Shown here piece after piece: positions 9,450 through 18,940 of a stretch of DNA of 64,000 bases. The notes below the pieces were generated by a model. That model was not told where the DNA came from and made no database searches. It was given only the letters and a program-made list of their open reading frames with translations. Numbering within the stretch: position 1 is the stretch's first letter; each line of letters begins with the position of its first letter. A program made the translations under genes and the position numbers. The stretch is from Bacillus spizizenii TU-B-10 (lineage in GTDB: Bacteria; Bacillota; Bacilli; Bacillales; Bacillaceae), in assembly GCF_000227465.1 (NCBI RefSeq), contig NC_016047.1, positions 3,452,857 through 3,516,856 of the forward strand, given 5' to 3'.

Positions 9450-11513
9450 CTAATGTGTATTTACGACAATTCTGACTTCATATTTTTCCAGCGTCAGGTC
9501 ACCTGATAATATGTCTCCTGTCATCATATCCTTCACACTGTGATCAAACGTGACCAACTGCTTTTCTTCCGTAAAATTCATGACAAAAATATAATCATTA
9601 TCCTGATCCTGCCTCGCTTGTACGGAGACACCTTTTCCATGCCGAACCGGAAAAACAGGAGAAAGAGACAGGTCTGTGATGAGCCCTTCATAAAAATCCC
9701 GGTGAAATTGATCCTCCAAACGCGCACCGATAAAATACGCCTTGCCCTGTTGATATTGATGGCTTGTCACCGCTGGCGTACGCGCGTAAAAATCTTCTTG
9801 ATACACCGCTTCTGCTGATGCGGTCTTGACATCGATCACGGTTGCATAGTCCTTCATTTCATATGTTTGGCTGCGATAGCTGACAGCATTTCGATCCTTC
9901 GGATATAGCGTGTCGGTTTCAAGAGGCTCAATTCCGAAAATAGCTTGCAAATCCGGATGCCATCCTCCTGTATACGTTAAATCATGCTCATTTACAATCC
10001 CGCTGATATATGTCATGACTAAGGCGCCGCCGTTAGCCGTAAACGTTTTCAAACGGGAAATGGTGTCTTCGCTGATTAAATATAGCATCGGGACGATCAA
10101 CAGTTTATATGGTGAAAAATCCTGTTCTTTTGTGATGACGTCGACAGGGATATCGTGTTCCCAGAACGTGCGGTAATGCTGCTGAAGCGTTTGCGCATAA
10201 CGTTTTGTCGCCTTCGCAAACCCCTGAGCATCCTCGAGCGCCCAGTGATTTTCCCAGTCATATAAAATAGCCGTTTCAGCGGGCCTCTTCGTTCCGACAA
10301 CCTCGGACAGCCGTTCTAATGTTTCGCCGGTTTTGGCCACTTCTTGAAAGACCCGGTTCTTCGGGCTATTGTCATGATCTACTATTGCCCCGTGCAATTT
10401 TTCTGATGATCCGCGCGATTTACGGTATTGGAAATAGAGAACGCTGTCCGAACCGTGGGCAATCATTTGCATGGACGACAGCAGATTCATGCCCGGGCGC
10501 TTCGCCTTGTTGACGTTATGCCAATTGACCGCGCTTGGCGTACACTCCATTAATAAGAAAGGCTGCTGCTTCAGGCTCCGGTACAGGTCATTGATAAAGC
10601 CGACCTTCATCGCCAAATCAGCTGTGCTTTCCCAGTCATTGTGCCAGACCGGATAAGCGTCCCAGCTGATGACATCGACATGCTTCGCAAATTTGCTGTA
10701 GTCTAGGCCCTGATACGGAATCAAATCCGGTGTGTCAGCCATAAAATTCGTTGTGATAGGGATATCAGGCGTCAGTTCTTTCAGCGGAATGATTTCATTT
10801 TCATAAAACGAAATCGTTTGATCTGTGACGAACCGGCGCCAGTCTAAGTTCAGGCCGTGTAAGCCGTTTTCACCGATCGGCGAAGGGCTTTCAATTTGTG
10901 ACCAGTCATTGAATGTGTGGCTCCAAAAAGGAGTCCACCACGCATGGTTCAATGCCTTGAGGCTGTTGTCATATTTCGATTTCAGCCACTCCCTGAAAGC
11001 ATGCTGGCATAGATCGCAGTGGCACTCTCCTCCGTATTCATTTGAAATATGCCACATTAACAGCGCAGGATGATTGCCGTATCGTTCTGCTAGTAACCGA
11101 TTGATGTGACGTGTTTTTTCACGGTAGACTTTAGATGTGAGGCAGTGGTTGTGCCTTCCGCCGTGAAGCTGTTTGACACGGGAGGCATTGACGCGCAAAA
11201 CTTCAGGATAGGTTTGCGACAGCCAGGCAGGACGAGCTCCGCTTGGTGTTGCTAATATGACCCTCCCGCCTATGCTGTGGATCCGTTCAAAAATATCGTC
11301 CAGCCATTCAAATTGGTATACGCCCTCCTCTGGCTCAAGCGCGCTCCATGCAAAAATGCCGACAGAAAACGTATTCGTATGAGAAAGCTTCATCAGCTTG
11401 ATATCATCGGCTAAAATATCAGGGCGATCCAGCCATTGATCAGGATTGTAGTCTCCTCCGTGAAGCATAAATTTTGCCCCTGTTACGTGCGTTTTTTCAA
11501 GCTTTGACATCAT
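9450..11513 (-). CDS. ganA: GanA, beta-galactosidase (GH42)
   Basis: A 687-residue GH42 beta-galactosidase, also called LacA. The acid/base is E159 in WHISNEYGG and the nucleophile is E323 in LLMECTPS. Cysteines C124, C164, C166 and C169 match the family's metal-binding cluster. There is no signal peptide, so it works in the cytoplasm on imported galacto-oligosaccharides. Two adjacent ATGs (11513 and 11510) follow AAGGAGGAGAAT; either could be used. It sits between the transporter genes and ganB in the galactan operon. Confidence 0.95.
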   Translation of the reverse strand: MMSKLEKTHVTGAKFMLHGGDYNPDQWLDRPDILADDIKLMKLSHTNTFSVGIFAWSALEPEEGVYQFEWLDDIFERIHSIGGRVILATPSGARPAWLSQTYPEVLRVNASRVKQLHGGRHNHCLTSKVYREKTRHINRLLAERYGNHPALLMWHISNEYGGECHCDLCQHAFREWLKSKYDNSLKALNHAWWTPFWSHTFNDWSQIESPSPIGENGLHGLNLDWRRFVTDQTISFYENEIIPLKELTPDIPITTNFMADTPDLIPYQGLDYSKFAKHVDVISWDAYPVWHNDWESTADLAMKVGFINDLYRSLKQQPFLLMECTPSAVNWHNVNKAKRPGMNLLSSMQMIAHGSDSVLYFQYRKSRGSSEKLHGAIVDHDNSPKNRVFQEVAKTGETLERLSEVVGTKRPAETAILYDWENHWALEDAQGFAKATKRYAQTLQQHYRTFWEHDIPVDVITKEQDFSPYKLLIVPMLYLISEDTISRLKTFTANGGALVMTYISGIVNEHDLTYTGGWHPDLQAIFGIEPLETDTLYPKDRNAVSYRSQTYEMKDYATVIDVKTASAEAVYQEDFYARTPAVTSHQYQQGKAYFIGARLEDQFHRDFYEGLITDLSLSPVFPVRHGKGVSVQARQDQDNDYIFVMNFTEEKQLVTFDHSVKDMMTGDILSGDLTLEKYEVRIVVNTH

Positions 11514-11531
11514 ATTCTCCTCCTTAATCTC

Positions 11532-12383
11532 TTAACCTTTTGTTCCCCCCGCGGTTAACCCGGACACAAAATTCTTTTGCAGCATGATAAAGATGACGGC
11601 AACCGGTATGCTGATAAGCAGGGCTCCAGCTGCAAATGTCGTATAGCTGGCCCCCATAACATCATTCACTAAATTGAATAGACCTACGGGCAATGTATAT
11701 GATTCAGGCGTTCTCAATATCGTTGAGGACAGTACAAAATCTCCGAGCGGGCCGGTAAAGCCGTTCATGGCGACCACTGCCGCCATCGGTTTTGATAATG
11801 GCAAAATGATCTGGAAGAAGATTCTTGTGCTGCTGGCCCCGTCAATCTTGGCGCTTTCGTCTAAATCCATCGGAATGGAATCCATGTACCCTTTCATCAA
11901 ATACGTATTCATCGGGATCAGCCCTCCGATATATAGCAAGATTAACAGCCAGTGGCTATTGATCATTCCTAAGATTTGCGCCAATACAAACAAGGCAATT
12001 AAAGCCGAAAACTGAGGAATCATTTGCAGCAATAAAAAGAGGGTTAAAGCGTATTTTCTCCCTTTAAATCGAAAGCGTGAAAATGCATAGGCCGTAAACG
12101 TCACACAGATTAAAGACCCCGCCATCGTAAACAGGCTGATCTTCATTGAGTTGATATACCACTGCACATATTGAAGGCTTTCTTTGCCCGCAAATAATTC
12201 CTTGTAATGGTCGAATGTCGGATGCTTCGGAATGATGGATGTACTGATCAAGCTATTGCCGGGGTTAAAACTTGCGCCTGCCGTCCAAAGGAGAGGATAA
12301 ACAATGATGACCGCCATACAGGCTAACAACAAGTAAGAGAGAAGGAGACGGATATATTTTCTGACCTTCATATCTGCCAGCAT
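11532..12383 (-). CDS. ganQ: GanQ, galacto-oligosaccharide ABC permease
   Basis: A 283-residue MalG-type permease with six predicted membrane helices and the EAA loop DLDESAKIDGASSTRIFFQI that contacts the ATPase. The C-terminal [12 protein letters not shown] is typical of the maltose/galactan permease group and recurs in MdxG. It forms the membrane pore with GanP and works with the binding protein GanS. No ATPase gene is present in the cluster; in B. subtilis the shared ATPase MsmX energises such importers (established). The ATG at 12383 lies eight bases after GAGGAGG and three bases after the ganP stop. Confidence 0.93.
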   Translation of the reverse strand: MLADMKVRKYIRLLLSYLLLACMAVIIVYPLLWTAGASFNPGNSLISTSIIPKHPTFDHYKELFAGKESLQYVQWYINSMKISLFTMAGSLICVTFTAYAFSRFRFKGRKYALTLFLLLQMIPQFSALIALFVLAQILGMINSHWLLILLYIGGLIPMNTYLMKGYMDSIPMDLDESAKIDGASSTRIFFQIILPLSKPMAAVVAMNGFTGPLGDFVLSSTILRTPESYTLPVGLFNLVNDVMGASYTTFAAGALLISIPVAVIFIMLQKNFVSGLTAGGTKG

Positions 12384-12386
12384 GCC

Positions 12387-13643
12387 TCATGCCTCCTCTT
12401 TAAAAGACTTCGTCTGTCTGAACTGCCACAAAGCGATGGAGATGACAAACACAGATAATAAAATGGTTAAAGCTGCGGCGAGTGAATATTGGCTTGACTG
12501 CATTGTCAATTTATAAATCCACGAAACAAGGATATCTGTCCCGCCGGCAGTTGATCCCGTTACAGCCGGACCGCCTCCATTGAATAGATAGATAATATTA
12601 AAGTTATTAAAATTAAACGTGAACTGAGTAATGATAATCGGAGCCATGGCAATGAACACCATTGGAAGCGTAATGTATCTCAGCTTTGCGAAGACTGAAG
12701 CGCCATCAATCGTGGCTGCTTCATACAGATCGTCCGGGATGGACTGCAAGACGCCTGTTGAGACGAGAAAGATGTACGGAAACCCGAGCCAGCCCTGCAT
12801 AAGAATCAGCGCAAGTCTCGACCAATTGGCATCTGTCATCCATGGAAGAGGCTCTATGCCGAAGAAAGCCAAGATATCGTGATTCATCGCACCGAAGCTA
12901 TCATTAAACAGCCCTGCAAAAATTAAAATCGTAACGAATCCGGGAACGGCCCATGGCAAAATGAGAATCGTCCTGAAAAAGCGTTTAAAACGAATGTCTT
13001 TTTGATTGACAATAATCGCGAGAAAAATCCCTATACTGACTTGCAGTGTGGATGCGGCAAGTGTCCAAACCACCGTCCAAGCCAGCACATCAAAAAAAGT
13101 CGACCTCCAAATATCAACTGTGAAAATGTTTGAGAAGGTTTGAAAACCGACCCAATCTATTAATTTAGCAGGAGGAGAATGATACAAATCATAGTTTGTA
13201 AACGCTAATGCAAAGCTGAATAAAATGGGGAAGATTACGGCGAAAATTAATATAAACAAAGATGGACCGCTGACGACATAAGGATAGCCATGAGAAATAA
13301 TATGTTGGTATTGTTCCTTGAGGGAGCTCAATGGCTTGTTTTCATCGCGCTGTTTTCCGCTTTGAAACGCATCGCGAAGATTCACATAATACACCGCAAG
13401 GCCAAAGCAGGTCACGATTACAGCGATAATCCCTTCCGCCAGAAGAAACACAGAATTATCCCGCGGCACTTCTGTTCCTAATGTAAAAATCCCCCAAAAC
13501 CCCATGTTGAGCAGATCTCCAAAGACTGCAAAAAACGATGCGCCTAAGAAAAGAAAGACAAAACCTTTTATCCATTGCTTGTTATAAAATTGCCCGAGCC
13601 CCGGGATGATTGACAGCAACAAAGCGATTTGACGATGCTGCAC
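12387..13643 (-). CDS. ganP: GanP, galacto-oligosaccharide ABC permease
   Basis: A 418-residue MalF-type permease. It begins with a short conserved stretch (LLLSIIPGLGQFYNKQWIKG) and several membrane helices before the transport core, and carries the EAA loop DLYEAATIDGASVFAKLRYI. It pairs with GanQ. I chose the GTG at 13643, preceded by GAGAGG at proper spacing; a second GTG nine bases upstream overlaps the ribosome site. The long N-terminal extension is also present in MdxF, its paralogue in the maltodextrin cluster. Confidence 0.93.
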   Translation of the reverse strand: MQHRQIALLLSIIPGLGQFYNKQWIKGFVFLFLGASFFAVFGDLLNMGFWGIFTLGTEVPRDNSVFLLAEGIIAVIVTCFGLAVYYVNLRDAFQSGKQRDENKPLSSLKEQYQHIISHGYPYVVSGPSLFILIFAVIFPILFSFALAFTNYDLYHSPPAKLIDWVGFQTFSNIFTVDIWRSTFFDVLAWTVVWTLAASTLQVSIGIFLAIIVNQKDIRFKRFFRTILILPWAVPGFVTILIFAGLFNDSFGAMNHDILAFFGIEPLPWMTDANWSRLALILMQGWLGFPYIFLVSTGVLQSIPDDLYEAATIDGASVFAKLRYITLPMVFIAMAPIIITQFTFNFNNFNIIYLFNGGGPAVTGSTAGGTDILVSWIYKLTMQSSQYSLAAALTILLSVFVISIALWQFRQTKSFKEEA

Positions 13644-13682
13644 CGTTTTCACCTCTCTTACAATACAAATCTAGCTTTCTCT

Positions 13683-14948
13683 TTATTTTCCACTGTGCTT
13701 TGCCTTGATTTGTCCTCTGGCCGTTTCAGCAGCTTGATCCAATGCTTGTTCCGGATCCGCTTTTCCTGTTGCAACCGTCTGCAATGCCGAATCAGCCGGC
13801 GTCCATATTTCATTCATTTCCGGAATATTTGGCGTCAGCTCTGAGAAGCGGGATTGTTCAGTAACAGCCCGTGCCGCCTCGCTTTTCATAATAGCTGGGT
13901 TATCGGCTAAGGATTTCACAGCTGGGACTTCTTTCGTTTGTTCATATCGTGTTTTAGAATTTTTTTCGTTTGCCAGGAAAACAGCCAATTCTTGCGCCAG
14001 CTCCGCATTCTTTGAAAATGCACTGACGTTGTAGCTTTTGACACCGATAAAGGCACTCATGTTTTTGCCATTTTCCAGCTCCGGCAGTTTCGTTATGCCA
14101 TAATTGATTCCTGCTTTCGAAAAGGCTTCTACATTCCACGGACCTGAGATAATCGCGGCGGCTTTTCCTTCTGTGAACAGCGATTCCAACACATTAATCC
14201 CTTGTTCTCCAATAATGCCGGCAGGGAATAAGCCACCTTTGTAAAACTTCTGAATTAGCGCCGCACCTTTGACAGCGCCTTCATTATTGATCCCGATATC
14301 TGACGGGTTATAGCTGCCGTCTTTGTCCTTTCCGAAAATGTATCCGCCGTATCCGCTCATCACACTTTCCGCATAATAAATTTGATCGAACAGGGCTAAA
14401 AAGCCAAACTTGCTTCCATCAGCAGTCTTTTTAGAATAGTCGTACCACTCTTCCAGCGTTTGTGGCAATTCCTTTTCTGAAATGAGATCTTTGTTGTAAA
14501 AAAGCACTGTCGTTTCGACCGCTTTAGGCAGCCCATAAAGCTTTTGATCTACCATTTGAGATTGAATGGAAGCGTCAGTATAAAGCGATTGAACGTTCTT
14601 TTCGACATGTAATTCCTTGAGTAATCCTTCTGTGACAGCCGTTCCGATTTGGTCACCTGGCATTGTTAACACGTCAGGACCCGTGCCGGCCGGTCCGTCC
14701 ATCCGCAAATCTTCAATCTGCTTGGCATATGGTTTTTCAACAACTTTGACCTTCACATCATGCTCTTTTTCAAACGCAGCCACGGTGTCTTTAATGCCGA
14801 TGCTCTTTTCCTTATCCTCCCACACGACAAGCTCCGACCCTTTTGAACTTGATTTGGCGCTGCTGCTTTCCTTTGGGCCACAAGCCGCCAAGGATAAACT
14901 GACAGCCGCGCAGACCATGAGTGCGGAATACTTTTTTGCCATTTTCAT
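13683..14948 (-). CDS. ganS: GanS, galacto-oligosaccharide-binding lipoprotein
   Basis: A 421-residue extracellular solute-binding protein (family 1), formerly CycB. The lipobox LSLAAC places the lipidated cysteine at residue 23, so the mature protein is anchored outside the membrane and captures galacto-oligosaccharides for GanPQ. It is the first gene of the gan operon, with GAAAGGGTGACAATTA before the ATG. Upstream lie a good sigma-A promoter, two GTAAA/TTTAC dyads for GanR and a cre-like site for CcpA. Confidence 0.95.
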   Translation of the reverse strand: MKMAKKYSALMVCAAVSLSLAACGPKESSSAKSSSKGSELVVWEDKEKSIGIKDTVAAFEKEHDVKVKVVEKPYAKQIEDLRMDGPAGTGPDVLTMPGDQIGTAVTEGLLKELHVEKNVQSLYTDASIQSQMVDQKLYGLPKAVETTVLFYNKDLISEKELPQTLEEWYDYSKKTADGSKFGFLALFDQIYYAESVMSGYGGYIFGKDKDGSYNPSDIGINNEGAVKGAALIQKFYKGGLFPAGIIGEQGINVLESLFTEGKAAAIISGPWNVEAFSKAGINYGITKLPELENGKNMSAFIGVKSYNVSAFSKNAELAQELAVFLANEKNSKTRYEQTKEVPAVKSLADNPAIMKSEAARAVTEQSRFSELTPNIPEMNEIWTPADSALQTVATGKADPEQALDQAAETARGQIKAKHSGK

Positions 14949-14972
14949 TAATTGTCACCCTTTCGCTATGAA

Positions 14973-14986
14973 TGAAAGCGCTTTAA
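14973..14986. promoter_or_regulatory. cre-like site of ganS
   Basis: TGAAAGCGCTTTAA matches the CcpA box TGWAANCGNTNWCA except for one base. It lies a few bases downstream of the ganS -10, where CcpA would block transcription during growth on preferred sugars. Confidence 0.7.
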
Positions 14987-14990
14987 AAAT

Positions 14991-15019
14991 AATATAGCAC
15001 GACTGAGAAAACGTGTAAA
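14991..15019 (-). promoter_or_regulatory. ganS promoter
   Basis: Minus-strand -35 TTTACA (15019-15014) and -10 TATATT (14996-14991) are 17 bases apart. One GanR-type dyad overlaps the -35. Confidence 0.8.
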
Positions 15020-15053
15020 CAAACTATTTACTCTCATCGGTAAATTTTTTTAC
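15015..15053. promoter_or_regulatory. Two probable GanR operators upstream of ganS
   Basis: A dyad GTAAA-N7-TTTAC (15015-15031) overlaps the -35, and a second GTAAA-N4-TTTAC (15040-15053) lies just upstream. The second has exactly the geometry of the site over the ganR promoter. Assignment to GanR is inference from shared motif and neighbourhood. Confidence 0.65.
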
Positions 15054-15059
15054 CTAAAT

Positions 15060-15087
15060 AAAAAATGACTTAGTCTCCTAAGCCATT
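15060..15087 (-). terminator. Terminator of ganR
   Basis: Minus-strand stem TGGCTTAG/CTAAGTCA (one G-T pair) with a GAGA loop, followed by a T run, directly after the ganR stop. Confidence 0.85.
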
Positions 15088-15088
15088 C

Positions 15089-16099
<1,011 letters not shown>

Positions 16100-16118
16100 T
16101 CAGCTCGTTGTTCATTTT

Positions 16119-16154
16119 AGTAAAATATTTTACTCCCTTTTCCGCAAATGTCAA
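16119..16154 (-). promoter_or_regulatory. ganR promoter with overlapping GanR-type operator
   Basis: Minus-strand -35 TTGACA (16154-16149) and -10 TAAAAT (16132-16127) are 16 bases apart. The perfect 16-bp palindrome AGTAAAATATTTTACT (16119-16134) covers the -10, which suggests self-repression. Confidence 0.75.
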
Positions 16155-16174
16155 CAAGCTCTTCCTGCATCATG

Positions 16175-16204
16175 TAAAAAGACTGAACCATTTGCGGCTC
16201 AGTC
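16175..16204 (-). terminator. Terminator of lutR
   Basis: Minus-strand stem GACTGAGCC/GGTTCAGTC with a six-base loop and five T. It lies about 50 bases after the lutR stop. Confidence 0.85.
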
Positions 16205-16255
16205 TCGGTTGTTCGTACATGCGGCACTTGCGGAATTGCCCGGGAAATGAGTTGG

Positions 16256-16988
16256 TTATTGCACATTTTCCTCGAAATATCCCGAAAGAACATCTTCCAC
16301 ATTCGTTAAATGCGCCAGCATGGCGGTTTCTGCCTGTGCTCCATCCTGTGATGCCACGGCCTTGTAAATCCGTTCATGCTCCTCATACAGCCGCTGAACT
16401 GAGGTCTTCTTGGAAAACAGCCAGATTTTCCGTGTTTCTCTCATCGTTTCCAGCAGCAATGATGACACATGGTTCATCAAGTGTTTAAGAAGTTCATTTT
16501 GGGAAGCGTCAGCTAACGCCAGATGAAATGCGAAGTCTGCTTTCTCGCCCAGCTCCCCGTCCGTTTCAATGCTGCCCATTTCCTTTAACGCAGCATGAAT
16601 TCTTTCGAGATCAGCTTCTGTCCTTTTTTCAGCAGCTAATGACGCCACGCCGATTTCAAGCAGTTTTCTGACCTCAAGCAGCTGCTTGACGTCCTCTTTT
16701 TTCATCAGAAGGGCGGCTGAGAGCGGCTGAGAGCGGCTGAGAAATTTGATTGAGCTCAAATTCCTTCAGGTACGTGCCTTCTCCCTGTTTCATTTCGACA
16801 AGCCCCATCGCTTTTAGCGCGGAAAGTGCTTCGCGAACTGCTGAACGGCTGACTTGAAAGCTCTCAGCAAGCGCCTGAACAGAGTCCAGTTTGTCCCCCG
16901 GCTTCAATTCGCCGTTTTTGATCATATCTAATAGGGCATCCGCCACTTCTTCATATATTTTTTTTGTTTTAATCTGTTTATATTTCAA
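16256..16988 (-). pseudogene. lutR: LutR, GntR/FadR-type lactate regulator, frameshifted
   Basis: LutR is a GntR-family (FadR-type) repressor of the lactate genes. The N-terminal winged helix is intact: start TTG at 16988 after GGGGTGAATTGCA, then KIYEEVADALLDMI, SVQALAESFQVSRSAVREALSALKAMGLVE. The C-terminal FCD effector domain is also intact but in another frame. The break lies at 16711-16740, where a 10-bp unit (GAGCGGCTGA) is present three times; removing one copy restores a continuous protein reading ELNQISQPLSAALLMKKEDV. As written, translation leaves the frame and stops at 16674, giving 104 residues with only the DNA-binding half. The FCD part could start separately at an internal ATG (MKKED). 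Either a real null or slippage allele, or a sequencing error. Confidence 0.9.
16711..16740. repeat. Three tandem 10-bp units inside lutR
   Basis: Units are GGGCGGCTGA, GAGCGGCTGA and GAGCGGCTGA on the plus strand. The third copy causes a +10 frameshift in lutR. Such a short tandem repeat can gain or lose units by replication slippage. Confidence 0.92.
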
Positions 16989-17086
16989 TGCAATTCACCC
17001 CGTAACTTGTAGGTCTGGCTGTTTACGATCTATTATACTCTGTTTTGGGGGCCGCCAAAAGATTTTGACTATTTTGTCAAAAAGTC

Positions 17087-17115
17087 TTGTACTTTGATTT
17101 TTTTCAAAATATAAT
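17087..17115 (+). promoter_or_regulatory. lutP promoter
   Basis: -35 TTGTAC (17087-17092) and -10 TATAAT (17110-17115) with a 17-base spacer. The LutR-type dyad and a cre-like site lie downstream, inside the 5' leader. Confidence 0.8.
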
Positions 17116-17141
17116 GCTAGGTAACTGGTCTTATTACCCAG

Positions 17142-17152
17142 TCATCAGATGA
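17142..17152. promoter_or_regulatory. Probable LutR operator upstream of lutP
   Basis: TCATCAGATGA is the same odd palindrome core as in the lutA operator (1116-1126). It sits about 20 bases beyond the expected transcription start, so binding would act as a roadblock. Confidence 0.65.
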
Positions 17153-17165
17153 TCATATCATCTAT

Positions 17166-17179
17166 AGAAACCGCTTACA
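17166..17179. promoter_or_regulatory. cre-like site of lutP
   Basis: AGAAACCGCTTACA matches the CcpA box at all positions but the first. It is located in the lutP leader, where CcpA would repress lactate uptake when glucose is present. Confidence 0.6.
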
Positions 17180-17215
17180 TATGGCGCCAGTTTATGTTTC
17201 AAGGAGGGGTTTGGG

Positions 17216-18907
17216 ATGCAATGGACACAGGCATATACGCCTATAGGGGGAAATTTGCTATTATCAGCGCTTGCCGCACTTGTACCGATTATTTTCTTTT
17301 TTTGGGCACTCGCGATTAAACGGATGAAGGGGTATACAGCAGGCTTGTCCACATTGGGAATCGCACTTATCATTGCTGTATTGGTTTATCGGATGCCGGC
17401 AGAAAAAGCGCTGATGTCCGTGACACAAGGAGCCGTATACGGGATTTTGCCGATCGGCTGGATCATTGTGACGTCTGTTTTTTTGTATAAAATCACTGTG
17501 AAAACGGGACAGTTTGATATCATTCGCAGTTCTGTTCTCTCGATTACGGATGACCGCCGGCTTCAGGCGCTCCTGATCGCTTTCTCATTCGGGGCTTTTT
17601 TAGAAGGAGCTGCCGGCTTCGGAGCGCCGGTCGCCATTTCTGCCGCGCTGCTGGTCGGCCTCGGCTTTAACCCTCTTTATGCGGCGGGAATCTGTTTGAT
17701 CGCCAATACGGCGCCAGTCGCCTTTGGCGCGATTGGGATTCCGATTACAGCCGTAGAAGGGCCGACTGGGATTCCGGCGATGGAGATTTCGCAAATGGTC
17801 GGGCGGCAGCTGCCGTTTTTATCCGTATTTATTCCTCTTTATTTAATCATCATCATGAGCGGGTTCAGGAAAGCCTTTGAGGTCTGGCCGGCGATTCTCG
17901 TTTCCGGTGTTTCCTTTGCTGTTGTTCAATATCTCAGTTCCAATTTCTTAGGGCCTGAGCTGCCGGATGTTTTGTCGGCGCTTGTTTCGATGGCTGCGCT
18001 TGCTGTGTTTTTGAAATGGTGGAAGCCGAAAACAACATTCCGGTTTGCCGGTGAACAAGAATCTGCCGCCGCGATTGAAATGGCGAAAACGAATCCGGCC
18101 GCGCCTGCGTACAGCGGCGGACAGATTTTCAAGGCCTGGTCGCCATTTCTGCTGCTGACGGTGATGATTTCTGTATGGGGCATTCCATCTGTCAAATCCG
18201 CGCTGACCGGGCATTATGAAGGCGCTACGGTTTTCTTGAAGTGGCTGAACGCAGTTGGCGAAAAACTGACTTTTGCCCCTGGTGTGCCTTTGTTGAACAA
18301 TCAAATTATCAATGCTGACGGCGCGCCGATTGAAGCGGTTTACAAGCTTGAGGTGCTTGGTTCAGCCGGCACCGCGATATTGATTGCTGCTGTGCTGTCA
18401 AAGTTCATCACGGCGATTTCGTGGAAAGACTGGGGAGCTGTTTTTAAAGAAACGATCCAAGAGTTGAAGTTTCCGATTTTGACCATCGCATCTGTCGTTG
18501 GTTTTGCCTATGTCACCAACTCCTCGGGAATGAGCACGACACTCGGGATGACACTCGCACTGACAGGTTCGATGTTTACCTTCTTTTCGCCTGTTCTCGG
18601 CTGGCTCGGCGTCTTCATTACCGGCTCGGATACTTCTGCCAACCTGCTGTTCGGCAACCTGCAGAAAGTCACCGCGTTATCGGTCGGCATGGACCCAGTT
18701 CTCTCTGTCGCCGCCAACTCTTCAGGCGGTGTCACAGGAAAAATGATTTCGCCGCAGTCGATTGCGGTGGCTTGCGCCGCGGTAGGACTCGCCGGGAAGG
18801 AGTCAGATCTTTTCCGCTTTACCATTAAACACAGCCTGTTTTTGCTGCTGCTCGTTTGTATCATCACCTTTTTGCAGCATCATGTGTTCAGCTGGATGAT
18901 TCCTTAA
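17216..18907 (+). CDS. lutP: LutP, L-lactate permease
   Basis: A 563-residue integral membrane protein of the L-lactate permease family (LctP type), with hydrophobic helices along the whole length and the family motif GAFLEGAAGFGAPVAISAA near residue 125. It imports L-lactate for oxidation by LutABC. A strong AAGGAGGGG precedes the ATG. It is divergent from lutR and ends in a shared terminator with sigL. Its leader has a LutR-type operator and a cre-like site. Confidence 0.95.
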   Translation: MQWTQAYTPIGGNLLLSALAALVPIIFFFWALAIKRMKGYTAGLSTLGIALIIAVLVYRMPAEKALMSVTQGAVYGILPIGWIIVTSVFLYKITVKTGQFDIIRSSVLSITDDRRLQALLIAFSFGAFLEGAAGFGAPVAISAALLVGLGFNPLYAAGICLIANTAPVAFGAIGIPITAVEGPTGIPAMEISQMVGRQLPFLSVFIPLYLIIIMSGFRKAFEVWPAILVSGVSFAVVQYLSSNFLGPELPDVLSALVSMAALAVFLKWWKPKTTFRFAGEQESAAAIEMAKTNPAAPAYSGGQIFKAWSPFLLLTVMISVWGIPSVKSALTGHYEGATVFLKWLNAVGEKLTFAPGVPLLNNQIINADGAPIEAVYKLEVLGSAGTAILIAAVLSKFITAISWKDWGAVFKETIQELKFPILTIASVVGFAYVTNSSGMSTTLGMTLALTGSMFTFFSPVLGWLGVFITGSDTSANLLFGNLQKVTALSVGMDPVLSVAANSSGGVTGKMISPQSIAVACAAVGLAGKESDLFRFTIKHSLFLLLLVCIITFLQHHVFSWMIP

Positions 18908-18910
18908 AAA

Positions 18911-18940
18911 AATCCTCCCAACATGGGAGGATTTTATTTA
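18911..18940. terminator. Bidirectional terminator between lutP and sigL
   Basis: A 10-bp perfect stem AATCCTCCCA/TGGGAGGATT with a 3-base loop, flanked by T-rich sequence on both strands. It serves the converging lutP and sigL genes. Confidence 0.9.

Noticed and set aside
16711..16740. Tandem repeat as a CRISPR-like array or regulatory repeat
   Set aside because: Only three adjacent 10-bp units with no spacers, inside a coding region.
16256..16759. Treating the 167-residue frame as an independent gene
   Set aside because: Its first 18 residues come from the repeat read in the other frame and the remainder is the FCD half of LutR; it is better described as part of the frameshifted gene.
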